Assembly: GCF_009223885.1 (NCBI RefSeq)
Contig: NZ_CP045144.1
Location: 2,406,001-2,470,000 of the forward strand
Length of the DNA stretch: 64,000 nucleotides
Direction: 5' to 3'
Source of the DNA: Ancylobacter sp. TS-1
GTDB taxonomy: Bacteria > Pseudomonadota > Alphaproteobacteria > Rhizobiales > Xanthobacteraceae
The notes under the pieces are model-generated. The model was not told the DNA's origin. It made no database searches and saw only the letters and a program-made list of their open reading frames with translations. This document shows, one piece after another, positions 8,445 to 17,622 of this stretch (the first letter of the stretch is position 1; each line of letters begins with the position of its first letter). The position numbers and the translations under genes are program-made.

Positions 8445-9434
8445 ATGTGGGATTTCTCGGTCGCGACGACGATCGCGCTGGTGCTGCGCACCTGGCCCTT
8501 CGTGCTGCTGCGCCTCGTCGTCCATGTCGGCATCGCCTTCGGCTTCATCGCCGGCACCGGCGCGGGAGCGGGCATCGGCTGGGCCATCGGCCTCGCCTTT
8601 GGCGAAGATGGCGAGATCACCGGCGCGCTGATCGGCGCCCTCGCCGGCTTCGGCCTCGTCTGCGGCGTGCTGTGGTGGGTGCGCCAATATCTGATCTATC
8701 TGGTCAAGGCCGGCCATGTGGCGGCGATGGACGCGCTGCTGCGCGGCGGCACCCTCCCCGGCGGGCAGGACCAGATCTCCTATGCCGTCGCCATGGTGAA
8801 GGCGCGTTTCCTCGAAGTGAACCTCCTGTTCGGCCTCGACCTGCTCATTCGCGGCGTGGTGCGCGCGCTGGTCGGCATCCTCAACCTCGTGACCGGCTGG
8901 ATTCCCGGATTCAAGACGCTGAACGACTTCGTCAGTGCGGTCCTGAAGATCGCGCTCGGCCTCGTCGACGAGGTGATCCTCGCCTACATCATCCGCCGCG
9001 AGGGTGAGCCACCGGCGCAGGCGGCGCGCGACGGGCTGGTGCTCTACGCCCAGAATGCGGGCGCACTCATCCGCAACGCGGTGTGGATCGCGCTGTTCGA
9101 ATATGCCGCCACCGCGCTCATCTTCCTGTTCCTGCTCGGCCCCGCCATCGGCCTCGCCTATGCGCTGCCGGGCGGGCTCACCGGCTTCGGGGTGGTGTTC
9201 GCCGCCATCCTCGCCTGGGCGCTGAAGGCGGCGCTGATCGAGCCGCTGTCCATCGCCGCGCTGCTGCAAGCCTACGACATCGCCATTCGCGGCCAGACCC
9301 CGGACCCGGACTGGACGGCGCGGCTCGACGGCGCCTCCTCGGCCTTCCGCGACCTCGCCGCGCGGTTCCCGTCCGGCCGCCGCGCGCCCTGGGGCCCCGG
9401 CCCGGCGGGTACCGATCCCGCCGCCCCGGCGTAA
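8445..9434 (+). CDS. Polytopic membrane protein of unknown function
   Basis: The 329-residue product has several long hydrophobic stretches: around residues 10-35, 45-75, 105-150 and 205-265, with small-residue patterns such as GTGAGAGIGWAIG that favour tight helix packing. No enzyme motif or known transporter signature is recognised. The ATG at 8445 is chosen because the preceding in-frame codons encode non-membrane, Arg/Cys-rich sequence unlike the rest. The C-terminal 50 residues are Pro/Gly/Ala rich and probably cytoplasmic. I do not recognise the family. Confidence 0.75.
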   Translation: MWDFSVATTIALVLRTWPFVLLRLVVHVGIAFGFIAGTGAGAGIGWAIGLAFGEDGEITGALIGALAGFGLVCGVLWWVRQYLIYLVKAGHVAAMDALLRGGTLPGGQDQISYAVAMVKARFLEVNLLFGLDLLIRGVVRALVGILNLVTGWIPGFKTLNDFVSAVLKIALGLVDEVILAYIIRREGEPPAQAARDGLVLYAQNAGALIRNAVWIALFEYAATALIFLFLLGPAIGLAYALPGGLTGFGVVFAAILAWALKAALIEPLSIAALLQAYDIAIRGQTPDPDWTARLDGASSAFRDLAARFPSGRRAPWGPGPAGTDPAAPA

Positions 9435-9548
9435 AAGAGGGCCGGCGTGAAAAGGGTGCGGCACGGGACCGCGCGGCGTGAACCGTCGCGGCGCCCGCGC
9501 GTATAAGATGGCACGTTCGCGCTTCGATTCCCCGGCCGGAGGAACCGC

Positions 9549-10025
9549 ATGAAGACCCTCTCCTTCTTCCGCCTCGTCGTCGCGGTCGGGCTGTGCCTCG
9601 CCGTCGGTGCGGTCGGCTCGCTCGCCACCACGCCGAAGATCCCGACCTGGTATGCCGGCCTCGCCAAGCCGACCTGGACGCCGCCCGACGCGGTGTTCCC
9701 CATCGCCTGGACCACGCTCTACGTGCTGATGGCGGTGGCGCTCTGGCGGCTCTGGCAGCTTCACGCGCCCTCGCCGGAGCGGCGGAGGGCGGTCCTGCTA
9801 TGGTTCGTGCAGCTCGCGCTCAACGCGATCTGGTCGCCGGTGTTCTTCGGGATGGAGGCGCCGGGAGCCGCGCTCGTCGTGGTGATCGCGCTCTGGCTCG
9901 CCATCGCCGCCACCCTCTGGGCGAGCGCGCGGATCGACCGCATGGCGGCCTGGCTGCTGGCCCCCTATCTGGCGTGGGTATCCTATGCGACAGCACTCAA
10001 TGCTGCCATTGTCGCCCTGAACTGA
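9549..10025 (+). CDS. tspO: TspO/MBR family tryptophan-rich sensory protein
   Basis: TspO is a five-helix membrane protein that binds tetrapyrroles such as protoporphyrin IX and cholesterol-like ligands. The 158-residue sequence shows the hallmarks: TPKIPTWYAGLAKPTWTPPD (residues 31-50), FPIAWTTLYVLMAVALWRLW, QLALNAIWSPVFFG and PYLAWVSYATALNAAI. Length and Trp content are typical. GGAGGA sits six bases before the ATG. The next two genes, a twin-transmembrane protein and a cobalamin adenosyltransferase, follow on the same strand, and a link to tetrapyrrole handling is a reasonable inference from that context. Confidence 0.93.
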   Translation: MKTLSFFRLVVAVGLCLAVGAVGSLATTPKIPTWYAGLAKPTWTPPDAVFPIAWTTLYVLMAVALWRLWQLHAPSPERRRAVLLWFVQLALNAIWSPVFFGMEAPGAALVVVIALWLAIAATLWASARIDRMAAWLLAPYLAWVSYATALNAAIVALN

Positions 10026-10052
10026 AGGCTCCCGCGAGCCCGGAGACCCCCG

Positions 10053-10256
10053 ATGGACGTCGTCACCATCGCCAAATTCATCATCCTGCCGATCGCGCTG
10101 GGCTCGGTCGCGCTGGTCCTCGTGCTCGGCCTCGCCAACATGGCGCGCGGCGGCTCGCCCCTCCTGTCGCAGAAGCTGATGCAGTGGCGCGTGCTGCTGC
10201 AGGCGGTGGCGCTGTGCTTCGTGCTCGCCACCATCATCCTGATGAATCACAGCTAA
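10053..10256 (+). CDS. Twin-transmembrane HIG1-like small protein
   Basis: The 67-residue protein consists of two membrane helices (about residues 8-28 and 46-63) joined by a basic loop reading ARGGSPLLSQKLMQWRV. This arrangement is that of bacterial twin-transmembrane proteins related to the hypoxia-induced HIG1 domain. It starts 27 bp after tspO and stops 21 bp before the adenosyltransferase gene, so the three are probably one transcript. In other alphaproteobacteria a gene of this kind regularly precedes the PduO-type adenosyltransferase. Molecular function is not established. Confidence 0.82.
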   Translation: MDVVTIAKFIILPIALGSVALVLVLGLANMARGGSPLLSQKLMQWRVLLQAVALCFVLATIILMNHS

Positions 10257-10277
10257 TTCCCTAGAGGAAGCATCCCC

Positions 10278-10886
10278 ATGGTGGTGCTGAACCGCATCTA
10301 CACGCGCACCGGCGACGACGGCACCACCGCGCTCGGCAGCGGCGAGCGGCGGCCGAAGCACGATCTGCGCGTGGCCGCCTATGGCACGGTGGACGAGACC
10401 AACGCCGCCATCGGCGTCGCCCGCCTGCACGCCGGCGCGGAGGCCGGCCTCGCCGACATGGAGGCGATGCTCGCGCGCATCCAGAACGACCTGTTCGACC
10501 TCGGCGCCGACCTCGCCACGCCCGACACCGGGGAGCCGCTCGGCTACGAGCCGCTGCGCATCGTCGCCTCGCAGGTCGACCGGCTGGAGCGCGACATCGA
10601 CGCGATCAACGCCCCGCTCAAGCCGCTGCGCTCCTTCGTGCTGCCGGCCGGCACCCCGGCGGCAGCGCATCTTCATGTCGCGCGCACCGTCTGCCGGCGC
10701 GCCGAGCGGCTGGCGGTCGAACTGGCGGGCACGCCGGGCGAGATCGTGTCGCCGGCGGCGGTGAAATATCTCAACCGCCTCTCCGACCTTCTCTTCGTCA
10801 TGAGCCGCGCCGCCAATTTCCGCGCGGCGGGCGAGGGCGAAGCCGGCGACGTGCTCTGGGTGCCGGCGGCAGGACGCGCCGGCTGA
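10278..10886 (+). CDS. Cob(I)alamin adenosyltransferase, PduO/MMAB type
   Basis: This enzyme transfers the adenosyl group of ATP to cob(I)alamin or cob(I)yrinic acid a,c-diamide, making coenzyme B12. The 202-residue product opens with TRTGDDGTTALGSGER, the ATP-binding signature of the PduO type, and contains FVLPAGTPAAAHLHVARTVCRRAER with the conserved Arg residues of the trimer interface (residues about 115-140). AGAGGAA lies ten bases before the ATG. The rhomboid gene follows after 4 bp. The methylmalonate-semialdehyde dehydrogenase elsewhere in the window is consistent with propionate/B12 metabolism, but no mutase is visible here. Confidence 0.93.
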   Translation: MVVLNRIYTRTGDDGTTALGSGERRPKHDLRVAAYGTVDETNAAIGVARLHAGAEAGLADMEAMLARIQNDLFDLGADLATPDTGEPLGYEPLRIVASQVDRLERDIDAINAPLKPLRSFVLPAGTPAAAHLHVARTVCRRAERLAVELAGTPGEIVSPAAVKYLNRLSDLLFVMSRAANFRAAGEGEAGDVLWVPAAGRAG

Positions 10887-10890
10887 CACC

Positions 10891-11610
10891 ATGCTGATCC
10901 CCTTCAACGACGACAACCCGCTGGAAGGGATCACCCACGCCTATGTCACCTGGGCGCTGATCGCGCTCAACGTGCTGATCTTCGTCTTCGTCCAGCACGG
11001 CTACCGGCCGGAGATCGACGTCGCCTCGGCCTTCGGCTACGGCGCCATCCCCGCCGTGGTGACGCACGCCGCCGTGCTGCCGGCCGAATATGCGCGCCTG
11101 CCCTCCGAGCTGACCCTCGTCAGCTACATGTTCCTGCATGGCGGCTGGCTGCACCTCGCCGGCAACATGGCCTTCCTCTGGGTGTTCGGCGACAATGTGG
11201 AGGACGCACTCGGCCATCTGCGCTTCCTGGTCTTCTATCTGCTGTGCGGCATCGCCGGCGGCCTCGCCCATGCGCTCGCCATGCCCGATTCCGCCTCGCC
11301 GCTGGTCGGCGCCTCGGCGGGAATCTCCGGGTTGGTCGGCGCCTATCTCATGCTGCACCCCAATGTGCGGATCTGGGTGCTGATGTTCATGCGCCTGCCG
11401 CTGCGCATCCCCGCCATCTGGCCGCTGGGGGCGTGGATCGGCTTCCAGCTCTGGAGCCTGTTCGCCTCCGGCGAGCAGGACACGGCGTGGTGGGCGCATA
11501 TAGGCGGGCTCGCCACCGGCGCGGTGCTGGTCGTGTTCATGCGCCGGCGCGGCGTGCCGCTCTGGGTGATGACGCGCGACGGCACGCCCGGCGGCCCCCC
11601 GCCGGTCTGA
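10891..11610 (+). CDS. Rhomboid family intramembrane serine protease
   Basis: The 239-residue protein cleaves or binds membrane helices within the bilayer. About six to seven hydrophobic spans are visible. GGWLHLAGNMAFLWVFGDN (84-102) provides the conserved His and Asn of the second span. The nucleophile region reads GASAGISGLVGAY (140-152), with Ser142 as the probable nucleophile; the canonical GxSG is GASA here, with a second GISG directly after. The catalytic His is in WWAHIGGLATGAV near residue 206. It starts 4 bp after the adenosyltransferase gene. The substrate is unknown. Confidence 0.9.
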   Translation: MLIPFNDDNPLEGITHAYVTWALIALNVLIFVFVQHGYRPEIDVASAFGYGAIPAVVTHAAVLPAEYARLPSELTLVSYMFLHGGWLHLAGNMAFLWVFGDNVEDALGHLRFLVFYLLCGIAGGLAHALAMPDSASPLVGASAGISGLVGAYLMLHPNVRIWVLMFMRLPLRIPAIWPLGAWIGFQLWSLFASGEQDTAWWAHIGGLATGAVLVVFMRRRGVPLWVMTRDGTPGGPPPV

Positions 11611-11666
11611 CATTCGAGGGGCCTGCACCGGCCCCTGCATGGCGGCGGGCGCCCGCCGCGACGGCG

Positions 11667-11695
11667 TTGACAGCCCTCGGGCCGAACCATAGTTT
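11667..11695 (+). promoter_or_regulatory. Sigma-70-type promoter for etfBA-hbd
   Basis: TTGACA at 11667-11672 and TAGTTT at 11690-11695 are separated by exactly 17 bases. It lies about 150 bases before the etfB start, leaving a long untranslated leader. This is one of the clearest housekeeping promoter candidates in the window. No transcript data support it. Confidence 0.6.
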
Positions 11696-11845
11696 GCCGC
11701 GGTTTTCCGCAGGCCGAGCCGCCCCGCAGCACCGCCCACAAGCGCCCCCATCCGGTCCCTTGCACGGCCTCGCTGGCGGCTCTGCCTTCCCCGAATGCGG
11801 CTGCCAAGGGCGGGCCACGCGGCCACGCCCGACGGGAGATGTGTG

Positions 11846-12595
11846 ATGAAGATCCTGGTGCCCGTGAAGCGGGTCGTCGACTACAACGTCAAGATCCGCG
11901 TCAGGGCGGACGGCTCGGGGGTGGAGCTCGCCAACATCAAGATGTCGATGAACCCCTTCGACGAGATCGCCGTCGAGGAGGCGCTGCGCCTGAGGGAGGC
12001 CGGCAAGGCGAGCGAAGTCGTCGCCGTCTCCATCGGCCCGGTCAAGACCGACGAGACCATCCGCACCGCTCTCGCCATGGGCGCCGACCGCGGCATCTGG
12101 GTGAAGACCGACGACGCCGGCATCGAGCCGCTCACCGTCGCCAAGCTCCTGAAGAAGATCGTCGAGGCGGAGGCGCCCGGCCTCGTCATCCTCGGCAAGC
12201 AGGCGATCGACGACGACTGCAACCAGACCGGCCAGATGCTGGCCGCCCTGCTCGGCTGGCCGCAGGCGACCTTCGCCTCGAAGGTCGCGGTCGGCGAGGG
12301 CACCCTCTCCGTCACCCGCGAGATCGACGGCGGCCTGCAGACGCTGGACCTCGACCTGCCGACGGTGCTGACCACCGATCTGCGCCTCAACGAGCCGCGC
12401 TACGCCTCGCTGCCCAACATCATGAAGGCGAAGAAGAAGCCGATCGACGAGAAGTCCGCCTCCGAACTCGGCGTCGACCTCGCCCCGCGCCTGGAAATCC
12501 TCTCCACCACCGAGCCCGCCGGCCGCACCGCCGGCATCAAGGTCGGCTCGCCGGCCGAACTCGTCGACCACCTCAAGAAGGCGGGAGTGCTCTGA
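11846..12595 (+). CDS. etfB: Electron transfer flavoprotein beta subunit
   Basis: EtfB, with EtfA, accepts electrons from acyl-CoA and related dehydrogenases and passes them to ETF-quinone oxidoreductase. The 249-residue product begins [19 protein letters not shown] and has the AMP-binding region [17 protein letters not shown], the ETF-beta signature around residues 115-165 ([20 protein letters not shown]) and ends in the usual Lys/Ala-rich arm. GGGAG lies shortly before the ATG. etfA starts 2 bp after the stop, and an upstream sigma-70-like promoter is present. Context with 3-hydroxybutyryl-CoA dehydrogenase supports fatty acid or PHB-related beta-oxidation. Confidence 0.97.
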   Translation: MKILVPVKRVVDYNVKIRVRADGSGVELANIKMSMNPFDEIAVEEALRLREAGKASEVVAVSIGPVKTDETIRTALAMGADRGIWVKTDDAGIEPLTVAKLLKKIVEAEAPGLVILGKQAIDDDCNQTGQMLAALLGWPQATFASKVAVGEGTLSVTREIDGGLQTLDLDLPTVLTTDLRLNEPRYASLPNIMKAKKKPIDEKSASELGVDLAPRLEILSTTEPAGRTAGIKVGSPAELVDHLKKAGVL

Positions 12596-12597
12596 CC

Positions 12598-13554
12598 ATG
12601 GCCGACCATCTGCCGACCCTGCTCCTCGCCGAGCATGACGATGCCAGCCTCAACCCGGTCACCGCCCGCGCGCTGACCGCCGCTCTGGCGCTCGGCGCCC
12701 CGGTGCATGTGCTGGTGGTGGGCGAGAACGCCCGCGCCGCCGCCGAGGCCGCCGCCCGGCTCGAGGGCGTCGCCGAGGTGCTGCTCGCCGATGCGCCCGC
12801 CTATGCCCACCGCCTCGCCGAGCCGGTGAGCGCGCTCGGCCTCGCGCTGGCGCCCGGCTATGGCGCGATCGTCGCCGCCTCCACCGCCTTCGGCAAGAGC
12901 GTGCTGCCGCGCATCGCCGCGCTGCTCGACGTGATGCAGGTCTCCGACGTCGTCGCCGTCGTCGCGCCCGACACGTTCGACCGGCCGATCTATGCCGGCA
13001 ACGCGATCCAGCGCGTGCGGGCCACCGACGCGACGAAGGTGCTCACCATCCGCACCGCCGGCTTCGCGCCGGTCGGCGAGGCCGGCAGCGCGCCGGTCCG
13101 CGCCGTGGATGCCGCCGGCGCCGGCGCCGGCTCGCGCTTCGTCGGCGAAGAGATCGCCACCAGCGCCCGGCCCGAGCTGACCGCCGCCCGCATCATCGTC
13201 TCGGGCGGACGGGCCATCGGCTCGGCGGAGAACTTCCATTCCGTGGTCGAGCCGCTGGCCGACGCGCTGGGCGCGGCGGTCGGCGCCTCGCGCGCGGCGG
13301 TCGATGCCGGCTACGCGCCGAACGACTGGCAGGTCGGCCAGACCGGCAAGGTGGTGGCGCCCGACCTCTATGTCGCGCTCGGCATTTCCGGCGCCATCCA
13401 GCACCTCGCCGGCATGAAGGATTCCAAGGTCATCGTGGCGGTGAACAAGGACGAGGAGGCCCCGATCTTCCAGGTGGCCGACTACGGCCTCGTGGGCGAT
13501 CTGTTCCAGATCGTGCCGGAGCTGACGGCCGAAATAGCTAAGGCAAAAGGCTGA
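12598..13554 (+). CDS. etfA: Electron transfer flavoprotein alpha subunit, FAD-binding
   Basis: EtfA carries the redox-active FAD of the ETF heterodimer. The 318-residue protein has the N-terminal alpha/beta domain to about residue 190 and the C-terminal FAD domain with [31 protein letters not shown] and [10 protein letters not shown]. Length is typical. The ATG at 12598 follows the etfB stop by 2 bp, indicating translational coupling. hbd follows after about 90 bp on the same strand. Confidence 0.97.
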   Translation: MADHLPTLLLAEHDDASLNPVTARALTAALALGAPVHVLVVGENARAAAEAAARLEGVAEVLLADAPAYAHRLAEPVSALGLALAPGYGAIVAASTAFGKSVLPRIAALLDVMQVSDVVAVVAPDTFDRPIYAGNAIQRVRATDATKVLTIRTAGFAPVGEAGSAPVRAVDAAGAGAGSRFVGEEIATSARPELTAARIIVSGGRAIGSAENFHSVVEPLADALGAAVGASRAAVDAGYAPNDWQVGQTGKVVAPDLYVALGISGAIQHLAGMKDSKVIVAVNKDEEAPIFQVADYGLVGDLFQIVPELTAEIAKAKG

Positions 13555-13642
13555 CGGCGCTCTATACTGGAACGGTCGTCGGCAAAGCACGCCGGCAACG
13601 AAGCGCGGCGGCGGCCGCCGACAGGGGCAGGACGAACGGACC

Positions 13643-14524
13643 ATGGCTTTCGATATCAAGCGCGTCGGCATCATCGGGGCGGGCCAGATGGGCAACGGCA
13701 TCGCGCATGTGTGCGCGCTTGCCGGCTATGATGTCGTGCTGAACGACCTCGAGTCCGACCGCATCAAGTCGGGCCTGGCCACCATCAACGGCAACATGGC
13801 GCGTCAGGTCTCCAAGGGCGCCTATAGCGAGGCCGAGAAGCAGGCCGCGCTCGGGCGCATCCACGGCACCAACCAGACCGCCGATCTCGCCGAGGTCGAC
13901 CTGGTGATCGAGGCGGCGGTGGAGAAGGAGGAGATCAAGCGCAAGATCTTCTCCTCGGTCTGCCCGTTCCTGAAGCCCGAGGCGATCCTCGCCACCAACA
14001 CCTCGTCCATCTCGATCACCCGGCTCGCCGCCTCGACGGACCGGCCCGAGCGCTTCATCGGCATCCACTTCATGAATCCGGTGCCGCTGATGCAGCTCGT
14101 CGAGCTGGTGCGCGGCATCGCCACCGAGGACGAGACCTTCGAGCTGTCCAAGGCCTTCGTCAGCCGGCTGGGCAAGACCTATGCGGTGTCGGAGGACTTC
14201 CCCGCCTTCATGGTCAACCGCATCCTGCTGCCGATGATCAACGAGGCGATCTACACGCTCTATGAGGGCGTGGGCTCGGTCGACGCCATCGACACCGCCA
14301 TGCGGTTAGGGGCCAACCACCCGATGGGCCCGCTCCAGCTCGCCGACTTCATCGGGCTGGATACGTGCCTGTCGATCATGCAGGTGCTGCATGAGGGGCT
14401 GGCCGACAGCAAGTACCGCCCCTGCCCGCTGCTGGTGAAGTATGTCGAAGCCGGCTGGCTCGGCCGCAAGACCCAGCGCGGCTTCTACGACTATCGCGGC
14501 GAGAAGCCGGTGCCGACCCGCTAG
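13643..14524 (+). CDS. hbd: 3-hydroxybutyryl-CoA dehydrogenase
   Basis: This enzyme interconverts acetoacetyl-CoA and 3-hydroxybutyryl-CoA with NAD(P). The 293-residue product opens with the Rossmann motif GAGQMGNGIAHVCALAGYDV (residues 12-31), has ATNTSSISITRLA and the catalytic His in RFIGIHFMNPVPLMQLVELV near residue 138, followed by the C-terminal helical domain with VNRILLPMINEAIYTLYEG. It is the usual single-domain size. It follows etfA on the same strand, which fits a role in short-chain acyl-CoA oxidation together with the flavoprotein. A REP-like repeat lies downstream. Confidence 0.95.
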   Translation: MAFDIKRVGIIGAGQMGNGIAHVCALAGYDVVLNDLESDRIKSGLATINGNMARQVSKGAYSEAEKQAALGRIHGTNQTADLAEVDLVIEAAVEKEEIKRKIFSSVCPFLKPEAILATNTSSISITRLAASTDRPERFIGIHFMNPVPLMQLVELVRGIATEDETFELSKAFVSRLGKTYAVSEDFPAFMVNRILLPMINEAIYTLYEGVGSVDAIDTAMRLGANHPMGPLQLADFIGLDTCLSIMQVLHEGLADSKYRPCPLLVKYVEAGWLGRKTQRGFYDYRGEKPVPTR

Positions 14525-14599
14525 AGGCGGGGCACGCCGGCACGTTGAGCAGGCCCCGGCGCAGCCGGGCCTCGCAGGACCAGACGCATCTGCCTTTCC

Positions 14600-14688
14600 G
14601 TCATCCCGGACGGCCGCAGGCCGATCCGGGATCGCGTGCCGATAGGCGGATGACGATCCCGGCTCTCGCTCCGCCCGGCCGGGATGAC
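14600..14688. repeat. REP-like palindromic repeat, copy 1
   Basis: The element is bounded by GTCATCCCGG and CCGGGATGAC and includes the internal block GCCGATCCGGGATCG and its partner CGATCCCGGCTCTCGCT. It lies between the convergent genes hbd and the EamA transporter, and three similar copies occur at 25750, 49673 and 56153. It can fold into a long hairpin on either strand and may end transcription of both neighbours. Confidence 0.8.
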
Positions 14689-14702
14689 AGCGGCAGGCAC
14701 CC

Positions 14703-15641
14703 CTACCCCATCCTCCCCCGCAGCCACCGCGCCGGGCGGCCGTCGATCGCCGCCAGCCCCAGCGCGATGATGGCGAAGCCGGCGAATTCGCGCGGCTCCA
14801 GCGCCTCGCCCAGCACCAGCGCGCCGAGCAGGATGGCGCTCACCGGCACCAGGAACGTCACCAGCGAGATGTTGGTCGCCCCGTTCCGCCCGACGATGCG
14901 GAAATAGAGGATATAGGCCAGCCCGGTGGAGAGCACGCCGAGGCCGAGAAGGGCGCCGATCACCGGCAGCGAGGGCGCCGGCAGATTCCATGGCTGGTCG
15001 ATCACCGCCACCGCCGGCAGCAGCAGCAGGCTGGAGCTGGCCAGCTGCACCATGGCGATGCCGAGCGGCGGCAGATGGCGGAAGCGCCGGGAATAGACCG
15101 CCGCGAAGCCGTAGGACACGGTGGCGCCGATGGCCGCGAGCTGGGCGGGCAGTTCGTGCCCGCCGAGCTGGCCGAGCAGCGCCGGCCCCATCATGACCGC
15201 CACGCCGAGAAAGCCCAGGCTCACGCCGGTCAGCTTGCCGAGGGTGAACTTCTCGTCATGGGTGAAGGCCTGCGCCACCAGCACGGTGAACAGCGGCGTC
15301 GCGGCGTTGAGGATGGAGGACAGCCCGCTCGGCAGATGCTGCTGCGACCAGGCGATCAGCCCGAACGGAATGATGTTGGCGATGACCGCCAGCAGCATGA
15401 ACTCGGCCACCAGCCGCCGGTTCAGCGGCATGTGGACGCCGCGCGCCCGGGCGATGACCCACAGCGCCAGCGCCCCGATGGCCACGCGCGTCAGCACCAT
15501 GGTCAGCGGCGGGATCTCCGCGATCGCCACCTTGCCGAAGAAGAAGGAGCCGCCCCAGATCAGCCCCAGCAGCGCCAGCGCGCCCCAGTCGGAAGGTGCC
15601 ATGGGCACGGGCGAGGAGGATACGCGGGGGGCGGAAGCCAT
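14703..15641 (-). CDS. DMT superfamily transporter, two EamA domains
   Basis: The 312-residue membrane protein has ten hydrophobic spans arranged as two EamA repeats, the second beginning near residue 165 with QLAAIGATVSYGFAAVYSRR. The first contains LLGLIWGGSFFFGKVAIAEI, typical of the family. Such carriers usually export amino acids or other small metabolites; the substrate cannot be predicted. It is convergent with hbd, separated by a REP-like repeat. The N-terminal Met at 15641 precedes a short Ser/Pro-rich segment, and starts a few codons later are possible. Confidence 0.9.
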   Translation of the reverse strand: MASAPRVSSSPVPMAPSDWGALALLGLIWGGSFFFGKVAIAEIPPLTMVLTRVAIGALALWVIARARGVHMPLNRRLVAEFMLLAVIANIIPFGLIAWSQQHLPSGLSSILNAATPLFTVLVAQAFTHDEKFTLGKLTGVSLGFLGVAVMMGPALLGQLGGHELPAQLAAIGATVSYGFAAVYSRRFRHLPPLGIAMVQLASSSLLLLPAVAVIDQPWNLPAPSLPVIGALLGLGVLSTGLAYILYFRIVGRNGATNISLVTFLVPVSAILLGALVLGEALEPREFAGFAIIALGLAAIDGRPARWLRGRMG

Positions 15642-15765
15642 GCGGGGGCACTGCGCGGTTTCAGGAACGCCCTGTTAGACCGTCTCGCCTGCCGGCACCA
15701 CCCGAAATCGCCTGTGAGCCGTCCAGCGCCGAACACTGGAATAGTTCGGATTTAGCGCTAGTTTC

Positions 15766-16845
15766 ATGACACACTTCGGCAATGGGGCCTCGCCGCACGA
15801 GAGGCCGCTCACAGGCTACGACGAGATGCCGTATCACGGTGAATTGCTGCGCGACGACGACCTCGCGATCGCCGTCATCGATGCACTCCCCCTGCAGATC
15901 TGCGTGCTCGATACCGACGGCGCCATCACGGCGGTGAACAGGGCGTGGAAGGACGACGCCGAGCGCGACGGCGCCCATCGGCTGGTGAACCCGATCGGCA
16001 TCAATTACCTCGACGTGTGCCGGCACGCGACGGGGGACGCCTCGGAGGAGGCGATGCCCTTCGCCCGAGGGCTTCAGGCGGTGCTCGCCGGCGAAAGGGA
16101 AGAGTTCGAGATAGACTATGCCTGCCATTCGCCGACGGCGCTGAGATGGTTCCTGGTGCGCGTCACCCCGTTGCGGCGGCGCCTCGAAGTGGCGGACCAG
16201 CCGGACGCCCGCGGTCCGCTGGTCGGCGCGGTGGTGTCCCACATGAACATCACCGACCGCAAGCGCATCGAGGCGGACTTTGCCCGCCTCGCCGCCACCG
16301 ATCCGCTGACCGGACTGGCGAACCGCCGTTTCCTTGACATCTTCGCTCCGGTGGAACTGAGCCGCTTTCATCGCTTCGGCAGCTCGCTGGCGGTGCTGAT
16401 GATCGATCTCGACAGGTTCAAGGAGATCAACGACGCGTATGGCCATGCGGCGGGCGACGAGGTGCTGCGGCATGTGGCGGCCGTCGGCCAGGCCAGTTTC
16501 CGCAGCTGCGATCTTTTTGCCCGCCTGGGCGGCGACGAGTTCACCTGCGTGATGCCGAAGGCCGACATAACGGAGGCCGGCATCGCCGCCGAGAGGTTCC
16601 GCAGCGCGCTGGCGGCCAGCCCCGCCAGCTTCGCCGGCCACGCCATCCCGGTCACCGCCAGCATCGGCGTCACCGTGGCGAGTCCCGCCGATCGCGAGCT
16701 GGAGGATGTGCTCCACCGCGCCGACGCCGCGCTGTACCAGGTCAAGACCGGCGGTCGGAATCGTGTGTGGATCGCGCCGGCGGACGGCACATGGCCCATG
16801 CCGGCGGGGATCCGCCGTCGATCTAGCTTCCCAGTGCGGCCCTGA
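15766..16845 (+). CDS. Diguanylate cyclase with PAS sensor domain
   Basis: The 359-residue cytoplasmic protein makes cyclic di-GMP. A PAS-like domain spans about residues 40-155 (DALPLQICVLDTDGAITAVN at its start), followed by a GGDEF domain from about residue 180: LAATDPLTGLANRRFLD, then RSCDLFARLGGDEF. The active-site GGDEF is intact, and RSCD is the RxxD inhibitory site, so product feedback is likely. No membrane span is seen. The last 23 bases overlap the 3' end of the convergent tlpA gene. The signal sensed by the PAS domain is unknown. Confidence 0.93.
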   Translation: MTHFGNGASPHERPLTGYDEMPYHGELLRDDDLAIAVIDALPLQICVLDTDGAITAVNRAWKDDAERDGAHRLVNPIGINYLDVCRHATGDASEEAMPFARGLQAVLAGEREEFEIDYACHSPTALRWFLVRVTPLRRRLEVADQPDARGPLVGAVVSHMNITDRKRIEADFARLAATDPLTGLANRRFLDIFAPVELSRFHRFGSSLAVLMIDLDRFKEINDAYGHAAGDEVLRHVAAVGQASFRSCDLFARLGGDEFTCVMPKADITEAGIAAERFRSALAASPASFAGHAIPVTASIGVTVASPADRELEDVLHRADAALYQVKTGGRNRVWIAPADGTWPMPAGIRRRSSFPVRP

Positions 16846-17596
16846 TCAGCGCGATGGCGTCCGGGCTCGCCCATTCGGCCGGGCCGGCAATGTGGCCGAT
16901 CTCGCAGCCGGTGGCGTCGATCAGCATGGTGGTCGGCAGGCCGAAGCCGCGCCCCACCGCGCGCAGGTCCTGGAACGCCTGCGCCTTGGGGTCGGCATAG
17001 AGCGCCAGATTCTTGATGCCGATCTCGTCGAAGAAGACCTTCGGCTTGGCCGGATCGCGGGTGTCGATGTTGAGCGCCACCACCTCGAAGCCGGGCACGT
17101 CGCCGCTGCCCTTGCGGCCGAGCGTCGCCTGCAACTGGTCGAGCGCCGGCATCTCCTTGCGGCACGGCACGCACCAGGTCGCCCAGATGTTCACGAGCTT
17201 CAGCCCGTCGCCGCCGACCTGCGACAGCTTCACCGGCGTGCCGTCGGGGGCGAGGAAGGCGAGGTCGGGAATGCGGGTCGGCTTGAGCGTCGGCGCGAAG
17301 GCGGCGAGTTCCCCGGTGGCGAAGGCGGCGAGGCGCTTGCCGGCCTCGCTGGCCGCACGGCACTGATCGTCCACCCCACCGGCCTGATTGCCCATATCGG
17401 CCCCGCCGGCTGCCGGCGGCACGGCGGGCCCGGTGGCAACGACGTTGCGCCCGACGCCTCCGATCCCGTATACGCCTGCCAGCCCGGCGAGGACGCCGAG
17501 GAGCAGCGCGGCCGACACCAGCAGGGCGAAACGGCCTCTCGGCCGCGCCTGTCCCGTCGTCCCGGGCCCCGTCGCGTCCTCAGGTCGTTCGGTCAT
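16823..17596 (-). CDS. tlpA: TlpA family thiol:disulfide reductase, membrane-anchored
   Basis: TlpA is an anchored periplasmic thioredoxin that, in rhizobia, reduces the copper-site cysteines needed for cytochrome oxidase assembly. The 257-residue product has a cytoplasmic start of about 22 residues, one membrane anchor ([20 protein letters not shown]) and a thioredoxin domain from about residue 100 with [17 protein letters not shown], the CVPC active site. The cis-Pro loop is [10 protein letters not shown]. Its start is only 26 bp from the divergent argH start, a pairing also seen in relatives. The 3' end overlaps the diguanylate cyclase gene by 23 bp. Confidence 0.92.
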   Translation of the reverse strand: MTERPEDATGPGTTGQARPRGRFALLVSAALLLGVLAGLAGVYGIGGVGRNVVATGPAVPPAAGGADMGNQAGGVDDQCRAASEAGKRLAAFATGELAAFAPTLKPTRIPDLAFLAPDGTPVKLSQVGGDGLKLVNIWATWCVPCRKEMPALDQLQATLGRKGSGDVPGFEVVALNIDTRDPAKPKVFFDEIGIKNLALYADPKAQAFQDLRAVGRGFGLPTTMLIDATGCEIGHIAGPAEWASPDAIALIRAALGS

Positions 17597-17622
17597 GGCC
17601 GTCCTCGCGGAGATTAGTCAGC

